Of a stretch of DNA of 64,000 nucleotides, positions 41,115 through 49,818 are shown in pieces; position 1 is the first letter of the stretch; each line of letters opens with the position of its first letter. The notes below the pieces were generated by a model. The model did not search any database. It was given only the letters and a program-made list of their open reading frames with translations, and was not told where the DNA came from. The DNA is from Actinomadura madurae (GTDB lineage: Bacteria; Actinomycetota; Actinomycetes; Streptosporangiales; Streptosporangiaceae). Where the stretch lies: positions 40,117 through 104,116 of the forward strand of contig NZ_FOVH01000004.1 of assembly GCF_900115095.1 (NCBI RefSeq), read 5' to 3'. A program made the translations under genes and the position numbers.

Positions 41115-43723
41115 TCGTCGGGGTAGCCGAGCTTCAGGTCGTGGCCGTCCAGCCCGCCGCCCGAAAGCGACAGGCCGGTTGCGACCGGAGGATATCCGGA
41201 CGCGATCACGGTGTACTGGCCGCCGGTGAGGTCGGTGAACGCGTACTCCCCGTCCGGCCCGGTGATCACCATCGCGACGACGTTGCCGGCGGCGTCCACG
41301 AGCGTGACCCGCGCGTCCCCGACCGGCGCGCCGGACTCGTTGCGGACCGTGCCGCGGATCCGGGCGCCGGGCGGCATCTCCACGTCGGCGCGCGTCTGGC
41401 CGTTGCCGGTCACCTCCACCGGCAGCGCGACCGGACGGTGCGCCGCGGCGCTCACCGCGAGGGTGTAGGCGCCCGCCGCGATGTTCTCGAACAGGTAGCG
41501 CCCGTCGCCGCCGGTGCGGGCGGTGGCGACGACGTCGCCGCGGACGTCGGTGACGACGACCATCGCGTTCGCGACCGGGGCGCTGTCCCCGCCGCGGACC
41601 GTTCCGGCAAGGCCGCCGCTGCCGGCCAGCAGCAGGTCGAACTCGACCGGGCGGTCGCCGACGACGAGCGTCGCGGCCTGCGGCTCGTGCCCGCCGGTCG
41701 CGGCGATCAGCACGTAGCTGCCGGGGCCCGGGGTCGGCAGCGCGTACCGCCCGTCCTCCTGGGTGATGGCGCGGGCGAGCTGGTGGCCGTCCACGCCGAT
41801 GAGGGTGAGCGCGGCGGACGGGACGGGCTCGCCGTCGCGGGTCCGGACGACGCCGCGCACGGGCACGCCGCCGTTGCCGCCCTGCCCGTTCTGCTGGGCG
41901 AGGAGGCGTACCTGGGTCGCCAGGTCCTGGGCGGCGGGGACCGCGCCGTTCGCCGGCGTCTCCGCCGGGGTGGGGAGCCGCGCGTCCCGGTCGTCGCCGA
42001 GGTGCGCGCCGCGGGCGTGCCTGCCGGCCCCGATCGCGGCGACGGCGCCCGTGCGCGCCGCCGGGGCCGGCGGGCGGACGACGCCGTCGTCGGCGGGCGT
42101 GGCGGCCGGAGTGTCGGTGCCGCCCCGGTTCGCCGACCCGCGCAGCGGCAGCTCCCGCAGCAACAGGACCGCGACGAAGCCGAGCAGCGCGACCGGGATG
42201 GCGTACAGGAAGACGGTCTCCAGCGAGTTGGTGAACGCGTCCTGGATGATGCCCCGGACCTGCGGGGGCAGCTTCTGGATCTCCGCCGGGGAGCCCAGCT
42301 CCGGCGCGTCTCCCCCGGACGGCAGCGGAATGCCCGCGGACCGGAAGCCGCCGGTGATCTCGTCCGCCACCCGGTTGGTGAGGATCGCGCCGAACGCGGC
42401 GACGCCCATCGCGCCGCCGAGGTTGCGGAAGAACGAGACGCCGGACGTCGTGGACGCGAGGTCGGCGGGCGCGGCGGCATTCTGCGCGGCGAGGATGAGG
42501 ATCTGCAGGCTGAGGCCCATCCCGACGCCGAGGACGGCGAGGTCGATGCCGATGACCAGCTCCGGGGAGTCGGTGTGCAGCCGCGACAGCAGGTACAGGG
42601 ATCCGGCGACGCACAGCATCCCGATCACCGGGAAGATCTTGTAGCGGCCCGTCCGGGTGACGATCTGCCCCGAGCCGGTGGACGTGACGAGCATCCCGAC
42701 GACCAGCGGCAGCGTCATCAGGCCGGACGCGGTGGGGCTCATCCCCTTGACGATCTGCAGGTACTGCGGCATGTAGATCATCACGCCGAACATCGCCATG
42801 CCGACGCAGATCGAGATGAACGACGTCAGCAGGAAGGTCGGGTTGCGGAACAGCCGGGGCGGCAGGATCGGGTCGCGGGCGATCCGCTCGGCCACGACCG
42901 CGAGCAGGAGCAGCACGGCGGCGCCGCCGAGGAGGCCGTAGGTCCATTCGGAGTCCCAGGCGAACTCCGTCCCGCCCAGGGACAGCACCAGCATCAGCGC
43001 GGCGGCGCTGCCGGTGATGGTGAACGCGCCGAAGACGTCGACGCGGGTGTCGCGCCGCACCTTGGGCAGGTGGAGCACCTTCTGGATGACGAGGAACGCG
43101 ACGACCGCGAGCGGGACGCACACGTAGAAGCACCAGCGCCAGCCGAGGCCGTCGGCGTCCACGATGAACCCGCCGAGCAGCGGCCCGGCGACGGTCGCGA
43201 CGCCGAACACCGCGCCCATGTAGCCGGCGTAGCGCCCGCGCTGCCGGGGCTCGACCACGTCCCCGAGGATGACCTGGGCGAGCGCGGACAGGCCGCCGAC
43301 GCCGAGGCCCTGGAACGCGCGGGCCGCGATGAGCTGGCCGATGTTCTGCGACAGCCCGGCGCCCACCGACGCCACCACGAAGAGGAGCAGGGCGGTCTGG
43401 AACATCAGCTTGCGCCCGGCGATGTCGGACAGCTTGCCCCACAGCGGGGTGGAGGCGGTCATCGTGAGCAGCGCCGCGCTGGCCACCCAGGAGAGCTTGT
43501 CCTGGCCGCCGAGGTCGCCGACGATCGTCGGCAGCGCCGTCGCGACCACCGACGTCGAGAGCATCGACGTCAGCATCGCCATCATCAGCCCGGCGAGGAT
43601 CTCCAGGATCTGACGATGCGTGTACTGCGGTCGCGCTTGCTCTGGCGTCACCGGGCCGTGCGACGCCATGCTCGCCTGAGCCACCCTGCCCCCATCGGAC
43701 GATGAGTTACCTGTGCTTTGCAT
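41111..43723 (-). CDS. DHA2-type MFS drug exporter fused to three carboxypeptidase-regulatory-like domains
   Basis: 870 aa. Residues 40-540 form a 14-helix EmrB/QacA-type transporter (LSTSVVATALPTIVGDLGG; GKLSDIAGRKLMFQ; GLGVGGLSALAQVILGDVV). Residues 620-870 carry three tandem CarboxypepD_reg-like units, each starting RGVVRTRDGEPV-, AGTVRGGDSAPV- or RGTVRNESGAPV-. These are extracellular-type beta sandwiches in other contexts. It is divergent from a TetR gene and coupled to the YceI gene, so TetR probably represses both when no ligand is present. The substrate is unknown; hydrophobic drugs or lipids are plausible. Confidence 0.92.
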   Translation of the reverse strand: MQSTGNSSSDGGRVAQASMASHGPVTPEQARPQYTHRQILEILAGLMMAMLTSMLSTSVVATALPTIVGDLGGQDKLSWVASAALLTMTASTPLWGKLSDIAGRKLMFQTALLLFVVASVGAGLSQNIGQLIAARAFQGLGVGGLSALAQVILGDVVEPRQRGRYAGYMGAVFGVATVAGPLLGGFIVDADGLGWRWCFYVCVPLAVVAFLVIQKVLHLPKVRRDTRVDVFGAFTITGSAAALMLVLSLGGTEFAWDSEWTYGLLGGAAVLLLLAVVAERIARDPILPPRLFRNPTFLLTSFISICVGMAMFGVMIYMPQYLQIVKGMSPTASGLMTLPLVVGMLVTSTGSGQIVTRTGRYKIFPVIGMLCVAGSLYLLSRLHTDSPELVIGIDLAVLGVGMGLSLQILILAAQNAAAPADLASTTSGVSFFRNLGGAMGVAAFGAILTNRVADEITGGFRSAGIPLPSGGDAPELGSPAEIQKLPPQVRGIIQDAFTNSLETVFLYAIPVALLGFVAVLLLRELPLRGSANRGGTDTPAATPADDGVVRPPAPAARTGAVAAIGAGRHARGAHLGDDRDARLPTPAETPANGAVPAAQDLATQVRLLAQQNGQGGNGGVPVRGVVRTRDGEPVPSAALTLIGVDGHQLARAITQEDGRYALPTPGPGSYVLIAATGGHEPQAATLVVGDRPVEFDLLLAGSGGLAGTVRGGDSAPVANAMVVVTDVRGDVVATARTGGDGRYLFENIAAGAYTLAVSAAAHRPVALPVEVTGNGQTRADVEMPPGARIRGTVRNESGAPVGDARVTLVDAAGNVVAMVITGPDGEYAFTDLTGGQYTVIASGYPPVATGLSLSGGGLDGHDLKLGYPDE

Positions 43724-43732
43724 GTACCTTAT

Positions 43733-43748
43733 GTAGACGCTTGTTTAC
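43733..43748. promoter_or_regulatory. Candidate TetR operator
   Basis: GTAGAC-GCTT-GTTTAC, an imperfect palindrome (one mismatch between half-sites) in the 79-base gap between the divergent MFS and TetR genes, ten bases from the MFS start. Confidence 0.55.
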
Positions 43749-43802
43749 TTGCAACCCGGGGGATACTGGGCACGGACCGTCACCGAGAGCCGGGGTTTGG
43801 GG

Positions 43803-44402
43803 ATGCAGGTCGAGCACAGCACGGTGGAACGGCGCCCGAAGCGCGACCGGGAGGCCACCCGGCGCCGCATCCTGGACGCGGCCCGCGACCTGTTCGGCGA
43901 GCACGGCTACGACGGCGTCACCGTCCGCATGATCGCCGCCCGTGCCGAGGCGAACATGGCGCTGGTCCACCGCTACTTCGGTTCCAAGGCGGCGCTGTTC
44001 GGCGAGGTGCTGGCCGGTGAGTCGGTGATCCGCGGCGTCATCGCCGGCGACCCCGCGGGGCTGCCGCGCCGCCTCGCCGAGCACTTCGTCCGGCAGCTCG
44101 AACGCGGCTCGGTCACCCCGATGTCCCGGATGCTGGACCGGTCGGCCGGCCAGCCCGAGGTCAAGGAGATCCTGCTCCAGTACCTGGAGGACGTGATCGT
44201 CCAGCCCATGGTCGCCCAGCTCGACGGGCCGGACGCCCGCGCGCGGGCGCTGCTCGCGTCCACGATCATCATGGGCGGCGGCCCCGTCCGGCGGCTCCTC
44301 GGCCTCGGCGACCTGCGCGCCGCCGACCCGGCCGACCTCACCGACCGCCTCACCGCCATGTTCACCGCCGCCCTCGCACCGCCCGCGGTGACCCCGGCGT
44401 GA
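43803..44402 (+). CDS. TetR-family repressor
   Basis: 199 aa from ATG 43803; TTG 43749 would add 18 residues and overlap the operator region. The HTH is typical: RRRILDAARDLFGEHGYDG, VTVRMIAARAEANMALVHRY, FGSKAALF. The ligand domain spans about 60-190. It is divergent from the MFS exporter, which it most likely controls through the palindrome between them. Confidence 0.92.
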   Translation: MQVEHSTVERRPKRDREATRRRILDAARDLFGEHGYDGVTVRMIAARAEANMALVHRYFGSKAALFGEVLAGESVIRGVIAGDPAGLPRRLAEHFVRQLERGSVTPMSRMLDRSAGQPEVKEILLQYLEDVIVQPMVAQLDGPDARARALLASTIIMGGGPVRRLLGLGDLRAADPADLTDRLTAMFTAALAPPAVTPA

Positions 44403-44521
44403 CCGGACGGGCCGTACATCGCGAGATGTAGCGGCACGGGGCGGCGTACGGCGGCGGGCGCAGCGGGGATCGACGTGAGGGCGGAGCGAGCGCCCGCGCG
44501 GCGCGCATAGGGTTGCTGACC

Positions 44522-46993
44522 ATGAGGGTGGGGGGCGCGCTCCGGGCGCGGTGGGGCAGGACGGGACGTTCCACGCGCTGGGCCGCGGCCGGGGCCGCGA
44601 TCGCGCTGGCGGGCGGCGGCGCGGCCTGGGGAGTGACCGCGGACGGGGCCGCCCGGGTCGAGACGTCCTCGCAGCGCATCGCCGTCGTCGACGGGCCGAA
44701 GGACGACCAGCGCGTCACCCTCGACACGACGTTCTACAAGCCCGTCGGGCGGGCGAAGGGCCCGGCGGTCCTGCTCGGGCACGGCTTCGGCGGCAGCAAG
44801 CAGGACGTGGCGGGCGAGGCGCGCGAACTCGCCCGTTCCGGATACGCGGTGCTGGCGTGGTCGGCGCGCGGGTTCGGCCGCTCGTCCGGGGAGATCGCGC
44901 TCAACTCCCCCGACTACGAGGTCAAGGACGTGCGGCAGCTGATCGACTGGCTGGCGCGGCGTCCCGAGGTCCGGCTGGACGGGCCCGGCGACCCACGCGT
45001 CGGGATGGCGGGCCAGTCGTACGGCGGGGCGATCGCGCTGATGACCGCCGCCTACGACCGGCGTGTCGACGCCATCGCGCCGCAGATCACGTGGAACAGC
45101 CTGCCGGACGCGCTGTTCCCGGACGCCGCCGCCGGGGCCGAGCCGCTGGACGGCGTGTTCAAGAAGCTGTGGGCGGGCCTGTTCTTCACCGGCAGCGCGG
45201 ACCGGACGGCATGCGGGCGCTTTCTGCCGTCATTGTGCGACATGTACCAGGAGATCGCGGAGAAGGGCCGCCCGACCGAGTCGGCGATCGCGACGCTGCG
45301 CCGGTCGAGCCCGGCCTCTGTCGCCGACCGGATCAGGGTGCCGACGCTGCTCGTCCAGGGCCAGACCGACTCCCTGTTCCCGCTCGACCATTCCGATGCC
45401 AACGCGCGGGCCATCGCCGCGAACGGCGCGCCGGTGTCGGTGGTCTGGTTCCAGGGCGGGCACGACGGCGGCGACCCGGAGACCGAGCGGGTCGAAGGGC
45501 TCGTGCGCGACTTCTTCGACGCGCGGCTGATGCGCACCTCCGCCCCGGCGCTCGACGGATTCACGGTGACGCGGGCGGGCGGGCTCGACTCGTCCACCCA
45601 GGAGGTCGTGGTCGAGGAGGCGACGACCCGCCGGTATCCGGGCCTTTCCGGCGCTCCCGCCCGGCTCCCGCTGACCGGCGGCGAGCAGACGATCTTCAAC
45701 CCGGCGGGCGGGTCGCCCACCTCGATCTCCGCGCTGCCCGGGCTGGGCGCGCTCGGGTCGCTGGGCTCGCTCGGCTCCCTCGGCGGGCAACTGCCGACGG
45801 ACATGCCGGGGCAGACCGCCACGTTCGACACGCGCCCGCTCGACCATCCGCTGCGGCTGACGGGCGCGGCGACCGTCCGGCTGAAGATCGAGGGCGACGG
45901 GCCGCTGTTCGCGAAGCTCTACGACGTCGCGCCCGGCGGTGCCGCCTCGCCGGCGCGCCGGCTCGCGGCGCCGTTCCGGGTGTCCGGCGGGGACGAGGTC
46001 ACGGTGACGCTCCCCGCGATGGACTACCGCTTCGACCGCGGGCACCGGCTCCGGCTCGTCATCGCCACCACCGACATGGGGTTCGCGACGCCCGCCAAGC
46101 CTTCGTCGTACAAGGTGACGGTGGTGTCGCCGCTGAGCGTCCCTTCCGTGCCGTCACTGAAGACCGCATCGGCGCCGCTCCCCGTCTGGGTGTGGGTCCT
46201 GCCGTTGGCAGGCCTCGCTCTGGCACTCGCCATCCTTCTCCCCGGACGACGCGCGCGCGGCACCGAAGCGGACAGCGACGTGCCCCTGGAGATAACCGGA
46301 CTGACGAAGGCCTACAAGAACGGACACCTCGCCGTCTCGGACCTGTCGTTCCGAGTGGAGAAGGGCCAGGTACTAGGGCTGCTCGGTCCGAACGGTGCGG
46401 GGAAGACCACGACCCTGCGCATGCTCATGGGGCTCATCCACCCAGACTCCGGCTCGATCCGTATCTTCGGCCATCGCGTGTACCCGGGCGCACCCGTCCT
46501 CTCCCGGCTGGGCTCGTTCGTCGAGGGACCCGGCTTCCTGCCGCACCTCTCGGGGCGCGACAACCTGGACCTGTACTGGCGCGCCACAGGCCGTCCCCTG
46601 GACGAGGCCCATCTCGACGAAGCGCTGCGCATAGCCGGCCTGGGCTCCGCACTGGACCGGGCCGTCCGCACCTATTCGCAGGGGATGCGGCAGCGTCTCG
46701 CCATCGCGCAGGCCATGCTGGGCCTCCCGGACCTCCTCGTCCTGGACGAACCGACCAACGGCCTCGACCCGCCGCAGATCCGCGAGATGCGGGAGGTGCT
46801 CGTCCGGTACGCCGCCGCCGGGCGGACCGTCATCGTCTCCAGCCACCTGCTCGCCGAGGTCGAGCAGACCTGCACGCACGCCGTCGTCATGGCGGGCGGC
46901 CGCCGCGTCGCCGCCGGCCCGGTCGCCGAGATCACCGGCTCCGGCCGCCGCCTGGAGGACGCGTTCCTGGAGATCATCGGGGAAGGGTCATGA
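44522..46993 (+). CDS. S15-type hydrolase fused to an ABC transporter ATPase
   Basis: 823 aa from ATG 44522. An N-terminal signal anchor (about 20-40) leads to an X-Pro dipeptidyl-peptidase/CocE-like alpha/beta hydrolase (LLGHGFGGSKQD, nucleophile Ser166 in GQSYGG, acid Asp in QGQTDSLFP, His in FQGGHDGG) and its C-terminal jelly-roll domain. A second membrane helix (VWVWVLPLAGLALALAILL) then leads to a cytoplasmic ABC ATPase (GPNGAGKTT from 622, YSQGMRQRL signature, LLVLDEPTNGLD). An outside hydrolase thus sits on one chain with an inside ATPase. The permease is the next gene, overlapping by four bases. Substrate unknown. Confidence 0.92.
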   Translation: MRVGGALRARWGRTGRSTRWAAAGAAIALAGGGAAWGVTADGAARVETSSQRIAVVDGPKDDQRVTLDTTFYKPVGRAKGPAVLLGHGFGGSKQDVAGEARELARSGYAVLAWSARGFGRSSGEIALNSPDYEVKDVRQLIDWLARRPEVRLDGPGDPRVGMAGQSYGGAIALMTAAYDRRVDAIAPQITWNSLPDALFPDAAAGAEPLDGVFKKLWAGLFFTGSADRTACGRFLPSLCDMYQEIAEKGRPTESAIATLRRSSPASVADRIRVPTLLVQGQTDSLFPLDHSDANARAIAANGAPVSVVWFQGGHDGGDPETERVEGLVRDFFDARLMRTSAPALDGFTVTRAGGLDSSTQEVVVEEATTRRYPGLSGAPARLPLTGGEQTIFNPAGGSPTSISALPGLGALGSLGSLGSLGGQLPTDMPGQTATFDTRPLDHPLRLTGAATVRLKIEGDGPLFAKLYDVAPGGAASPARRLAAPFRVSGGDEVTVTLPAMDYRFDRGHRLRLVIATTDMGFATPAKPSSYKVTVVSPLSVPSVPSLKTASAPLPVWVWVLPLAGLALALAILLPGRRARGTEADSDVPLEITGLTKAYKNGHLAVSDLSFRVEKGQVLGLLGPNGAGKTTTLRMLMGLIHPDSGSIRIFGHRVYPGAPVLSRLGSFVEGPGFLPHLSGRDNLDLYWRATGRPLDEAHLDEALRIAGLGSALDRAVRTYSQGMRQRLAIAQAMLGLPDLLVLDEPTNGLDPPQIREMREVLVRYAAAGRTVIVSSHLLAEVEQTCTHAVVMAGGRRVAAGPVAEITGSGRRLEDAFLEIIGEGS

Positions 46994-47820
46994 CCGCCTA
47001 CCACGTCCGGCGCACCCTGCCGCTGCGGGTCGAGGCCGTGCGCCAGTTCCGGCGCCGCCGCACTCTCGTCGCGTTCGCCATCCTGCTCGTTCTCCCGTGG
47101 GTGCTGGTCGCCGCGTTCAAGCTCGGCGGGGACCCGGGGCCGGACGGCGTCCCGAGCCTCGTCGACGTCGCCACGTCCAGCGCGATGAACTTCGCGCTGT
47201 TCGCCCTCTTCGTCTCGACCGGTTTCCTGCTGGTCGTCGCGGTCGCCCTGTTCTGCGGCGACACGGTGGCGAGCGAGGCGAACTGGTCGTCCCTCCGCTA
47301 CCTGCTGGCCGCGCCGGTGCCGCGGGCCCGGCTGCTCCGCCAGAAGCTGGTCGTCGCGCTCTCCTACGCCGTCGTCGCGGTCGTCAGCCTCCCGCTGATG
47401 TCCCTGATCGCGGGGACGGCCGGCTTCGGCTGGGGCGACGTCGAGCTCCCGACCGGCGGCACCGTCCCGGTGAGCACCGCCCTCGGCCGCATGGCGATCA
47501 TCATCGGCTACTCCCTGATCGCGCAGCTCGTCGTCGCCGCCCTCGCGTTCCTGCTCTCGGTCACGACCGACTCCCCCCTCGGCGCGGTCGGCGGCGCCGT
47601 CGGGCTCGTCATCGTCAGCAACATCCTCGACGCCGTCACCGCGCTCGGCTCCTGGCGCGACTTCCTGCCGACCCACTGGATGTACTCGTGGATGGACGCC
47701 CTCCAGCCCCAGATCCAGTGGACGGGCATGGCCAAGGGCACCGCCATCTCCGTCACCTACGCCCTCGTCCTGTTCGCCCTGGCCTTCCGGCGCTTCCGGA
47801 CGCGCGACATCGTTTCCTGA
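46990..47820 (+). CDS. ABC-2-type transporter permease
   Basis: 276 aa from ATG 46990, overlapping the fusion ATPase (ATGA). Six hydrophobic segments (for example FAILLVLPWVLVAAF, FALFVSTGFLLVVAVALF, LIAQLVVAALAFLLSV), and the family motif SSLRYLLAAPVPRARLLRQK after helix 2. It forms the membrane channel for the ATPase domain of the preceding protein. Confidence 0.9.
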   Translation: MTAYHVRRTLPLRVEAVRQFRRRRTLVAFAILLVLPWVLVAAFKLGGDPGPDGVPSLVDVATSSAMNFALFALFVSTGFLLVVAVALFCGDTVASEANWSSLRYLLAAPVPRARLLRQKLVVALSYAVVAVVSLPLMSLIAGTAGFGWGDVELPTGGTVPVSTALGRMAIIIGYSLIAQLVVAALAFLLSVTTDSPLGAVGGAVGLVIVSNILDAVTALGSWRDFLPTHWMYSWMDALQPQIQWTGMAKGTAISVTYALVLFALAFRRFRTRDIVS

Positions 47821-47990
47821 CTCCCCCTTCGTTCCGCGACCGTCCGGACACGGACAGCCTCCGAAAATTCGGTCGAACGGGCAGTGTCCGTCGCATAAGC
47901 TCAGCGAACCTCCTGGAGGCCGCCCGCGTCGTAGGAGGTAACCGCTCGACCACCGGGTTAAGTCAGGCCCGATGGGGGGAGATGATCACC

Positions 47991-48086
47991 ATGGCACGGC
48001 AGCAGCTCATCAAGCGCCCCAGGCCCCCACGTCAACCGAGCCCGCCCGACCTCCGGACCCCCTCGGGGCGTCTCCTGCCGTACTGA
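47991..48086 (+). CDS. Possible 31-residue Arg/Pro-rich peptide
   Basis: ATG 47991 preceded by GGGGGGAGA (an in-frame ATG is also at 47982). The product is MARQQLIKRPRPPRQPSPPD followed by 11 residues ending GRLLPY. It ends one base before the stop of the convergent thioesterase gene. It is basic and proline-rich, like some antimicrobial or ribosome-tunnel peptides, but so short that it may not be real. About 160 bases of noncoding sequence precede it. Confidence 0.4.
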   Translation: MARQQLIKRPRPPRQPSPPDLRTPSGRLLPY

Positions 48087-48470
48087 TCACCGCGCGATCC
48101 GCGCCAGAAACCGCTCCCTGTCCACGACGACCCGCTCGATCCGGCCCTTCCCCACCACGGTGCCCCGCTCGTCGACGGCCTCGAACCCGAACACGAGCCG
48201 CGTCCCGTCGACGTCCCGCAGCTCGGCCGTGACCGCCACCCGCGCACCCGTCGGGGTGGCCGCCCGATGCTCCAGCTCGACCCGCGTCCCCACCGAGGTC
48301 CGCCCCTCGCCCAGCCGGGACGCCACGGCCTTCACCGTGGCCGCCTCCGCCAGCGCCAGCAACCGCGGCGTTCCCAGCACTGCCACATCACCGCTCCCGA
48401 GCCGAACCGCGGTGTCCCCCTCCTCCACGACAACCTGCACCTGCCCCCGCAGCCCGACCACCAACTCCAT
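48087..48470 (-). CDS. Thioesterase family (FlK-like hotdog) protein
   Basis: 127 aa from ATG 48470, chosen for the strong ribosome site AAGGAGGA just upstream. A hotdog fold resembling fluoroacetyl-CoA thioesterase FlK: VRLGSGDVAVLGTPRLLALAEAA, SVGTRVELEHRAATPTGARV, FGFEAVDERGTVVGKGRIER. Conserved Thr, Glu and His positions (GTP, EAA, EHRA) are present. It hydrolyses an acyl-CoA; the natural substrate is unknown. Confidence 0.88.
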   Translation of the reverse strand: MELVVGLRGQVQVVVEEGDTAVRLGSGDVAVLGTPRLLALAEAATVKAVASRLGEGRTSVGTRVELEHRAATPTGARVAVTAELRDVDGTRLVFGFEAVDERGTVVGKGRIERVVVDRERFLARIAR

Positions 48471-48731
48471 GCCCCCATCCTCCTTCAGAGGAGAAGACCT
48501 CCCAAGCAGACGACACATGGCCGTTCGCAAGGTTACTTAAAGCCATCACTCGGCATACAGGTTGGAGTCAGCTCGTCAATCAGTGCAGGTCAGAAGCGCC
48601 ATCCGCGTCTGATCTTTGGGTCGCAGAAGGCTAGCAGCAAAGTGCCATATTGCTAACCGACCTATGTTTTCCTGCACAAGGCGGGTTGCATCGGGCAGAA
48701 TCAAGCCGACGGCAGGTACCGAGGACGGCAG

Positions 48732-49343
48732 ATGCAGCTTCGATGGCGATGGTTCACGGGCGAAGGGCAGCTTGTGTACCGCCTGCTCCTCGCCGTGGAC
48801 CTGGAGAGGTACAGCCGACTGGACGCCCACCAGCAACTCGCCGCGCAGACCGACCTTCGCGGACTGCTGGACGGCTGCGCGAAGCGGACGGGACTCCGCA
48901 CGAACGCCTGGTACCGCCAGCCGGGCGGGGACGGCGAGCTCGTCGTCCTGCCCGCGGGCGTCAATGTCGCCCGCGTCGTGGGCGCCTTCGCGCACGACCT
49001 GGAGCGTGCGCTCACCGAACTCAACAGCCGGCGGGCGACCCGGCTGAGGCTGAGGCTGGCGTTCCACCACGGCACCATGATCGAAGGACCGCTCGGCCCG
49101 GCCGGCGACGCGCCCATCGTCGTCTCCCGCCTGCTGGACGCGGCACCGCTGCGCGCTTACCTGACCGAGCACCCGGACCGCGATCTCGCCCTGGTCGTGT
49201 CCGACTCCCTGTTCAAGGACGTCGTGGGGAGCGGCTTCTGCGCCGTGAACCCCGCGGACTTCATCCGTCTGGAAGTGGAGATCAAGGAAAAGCCGTACCG
49301 CGGCTACATCCACCACGCCGATCCGGTGCCGGTCACGAGATGA
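48732..49343 (+). CDS. Nucleotidyl-cyclase-like protein, probably non-catalytic
   Basis: 203 aa. It has the pattern of a class III cyclase homology domain: LLAVDLERYSRLDAHQQLAA at the first strand, GDGELVVLP at the beta-hairpin, RLRLAFHHGTMIEGPLGPAG, then VVSRLLDAAPLR and ALVVSDSLFKDVV. Key metal and purine-recognition residues are not all recognisable, so activity is doubtful. Similar proteins occur beside DUF397/XRE pairs in actinomycetes, as here. The first Met has no strong ribosome site; later starts are possible. Confidence 0.7.
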   Translation: MQLRWRWFTGEGQLVYRLLLAVDLERYSRLDAHQQLAAQTDLRGLLDGCAKRTGLRTNAWYRQPGGDGELVVLPAGVNVARVVGAFAHDLERALTELNSRRATRLRLRLAFHHGTMIEGPLGPAGDAPIVVSRLLDAAPLRAYLTEHPDRDLALVVSDSLFKDVVGSGFCAVNPADFIRLEVEIKEKPYRGYIHHADPVPVTR

Positions 49344-49359
49344 TCTTCAGGCGCGGAAC

Positions 49360-49554
49360 TCACCCATACCTTCTCCGAATCGAGCGCCGCAGGTGCAACC
49401 ACTGTTCACCCGAAATCACCAGGACGGCGCCGCGGCGATCCTTGGAGTCGCGCACGAACACGGAAGCACCGTCAAAGGCGACCTCCACACAGTCTCCATT
49501 GCCGGTTCGACTGCTCTGCCTCCAGATCACCCGTGGTCGCTCCGCCCTGTCCAC
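49360..49554 (-). CDS. DUF397 protein
   Basis: 64 aa with the complete family pattern: WRQSSRTGNGDCVEVA, VFVRDSKDRRGAVLVI, EQWLHLRRSI. DUF397 proteins are small partners of XRE/DUF5753 regulators in actinomycetes (BldB-like and toxin-antitoxin-like systems). The matching XRE gene lies 264 bases upstream on the same strand. Confidence 0.92.
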   Translation of the reverse strand: MDRAERPRVIWRQSSRTGNGDCVEVAFDGASVFVRDSKDRRGAVLVISGEQWLHLRRSIRRRYG

Positions 49555-49818
49555 ACTTAGCTCCTCCCGACCACACCAAGACGCGGCCGTCAGAATTCCG
49601 GAGGCACAACCCAGAGGGTCTTACTCGTAGACGTTAGATGCGGACGGCGACCTTTCCACGTGGACGGACGTCCTCAACCTCGGCCGTACCCTTCCGCACA
49701 CGGTCTCAGCCGGACCGACATTCCTGTGACGCGCTCTGTCAAGGTGAGAGTGTAGGCGTTGACCACAGATCAGGCCATAGGCGAATCAAGCACCGGTCCC
49801 GCGTAGGCGTCAATCCGC

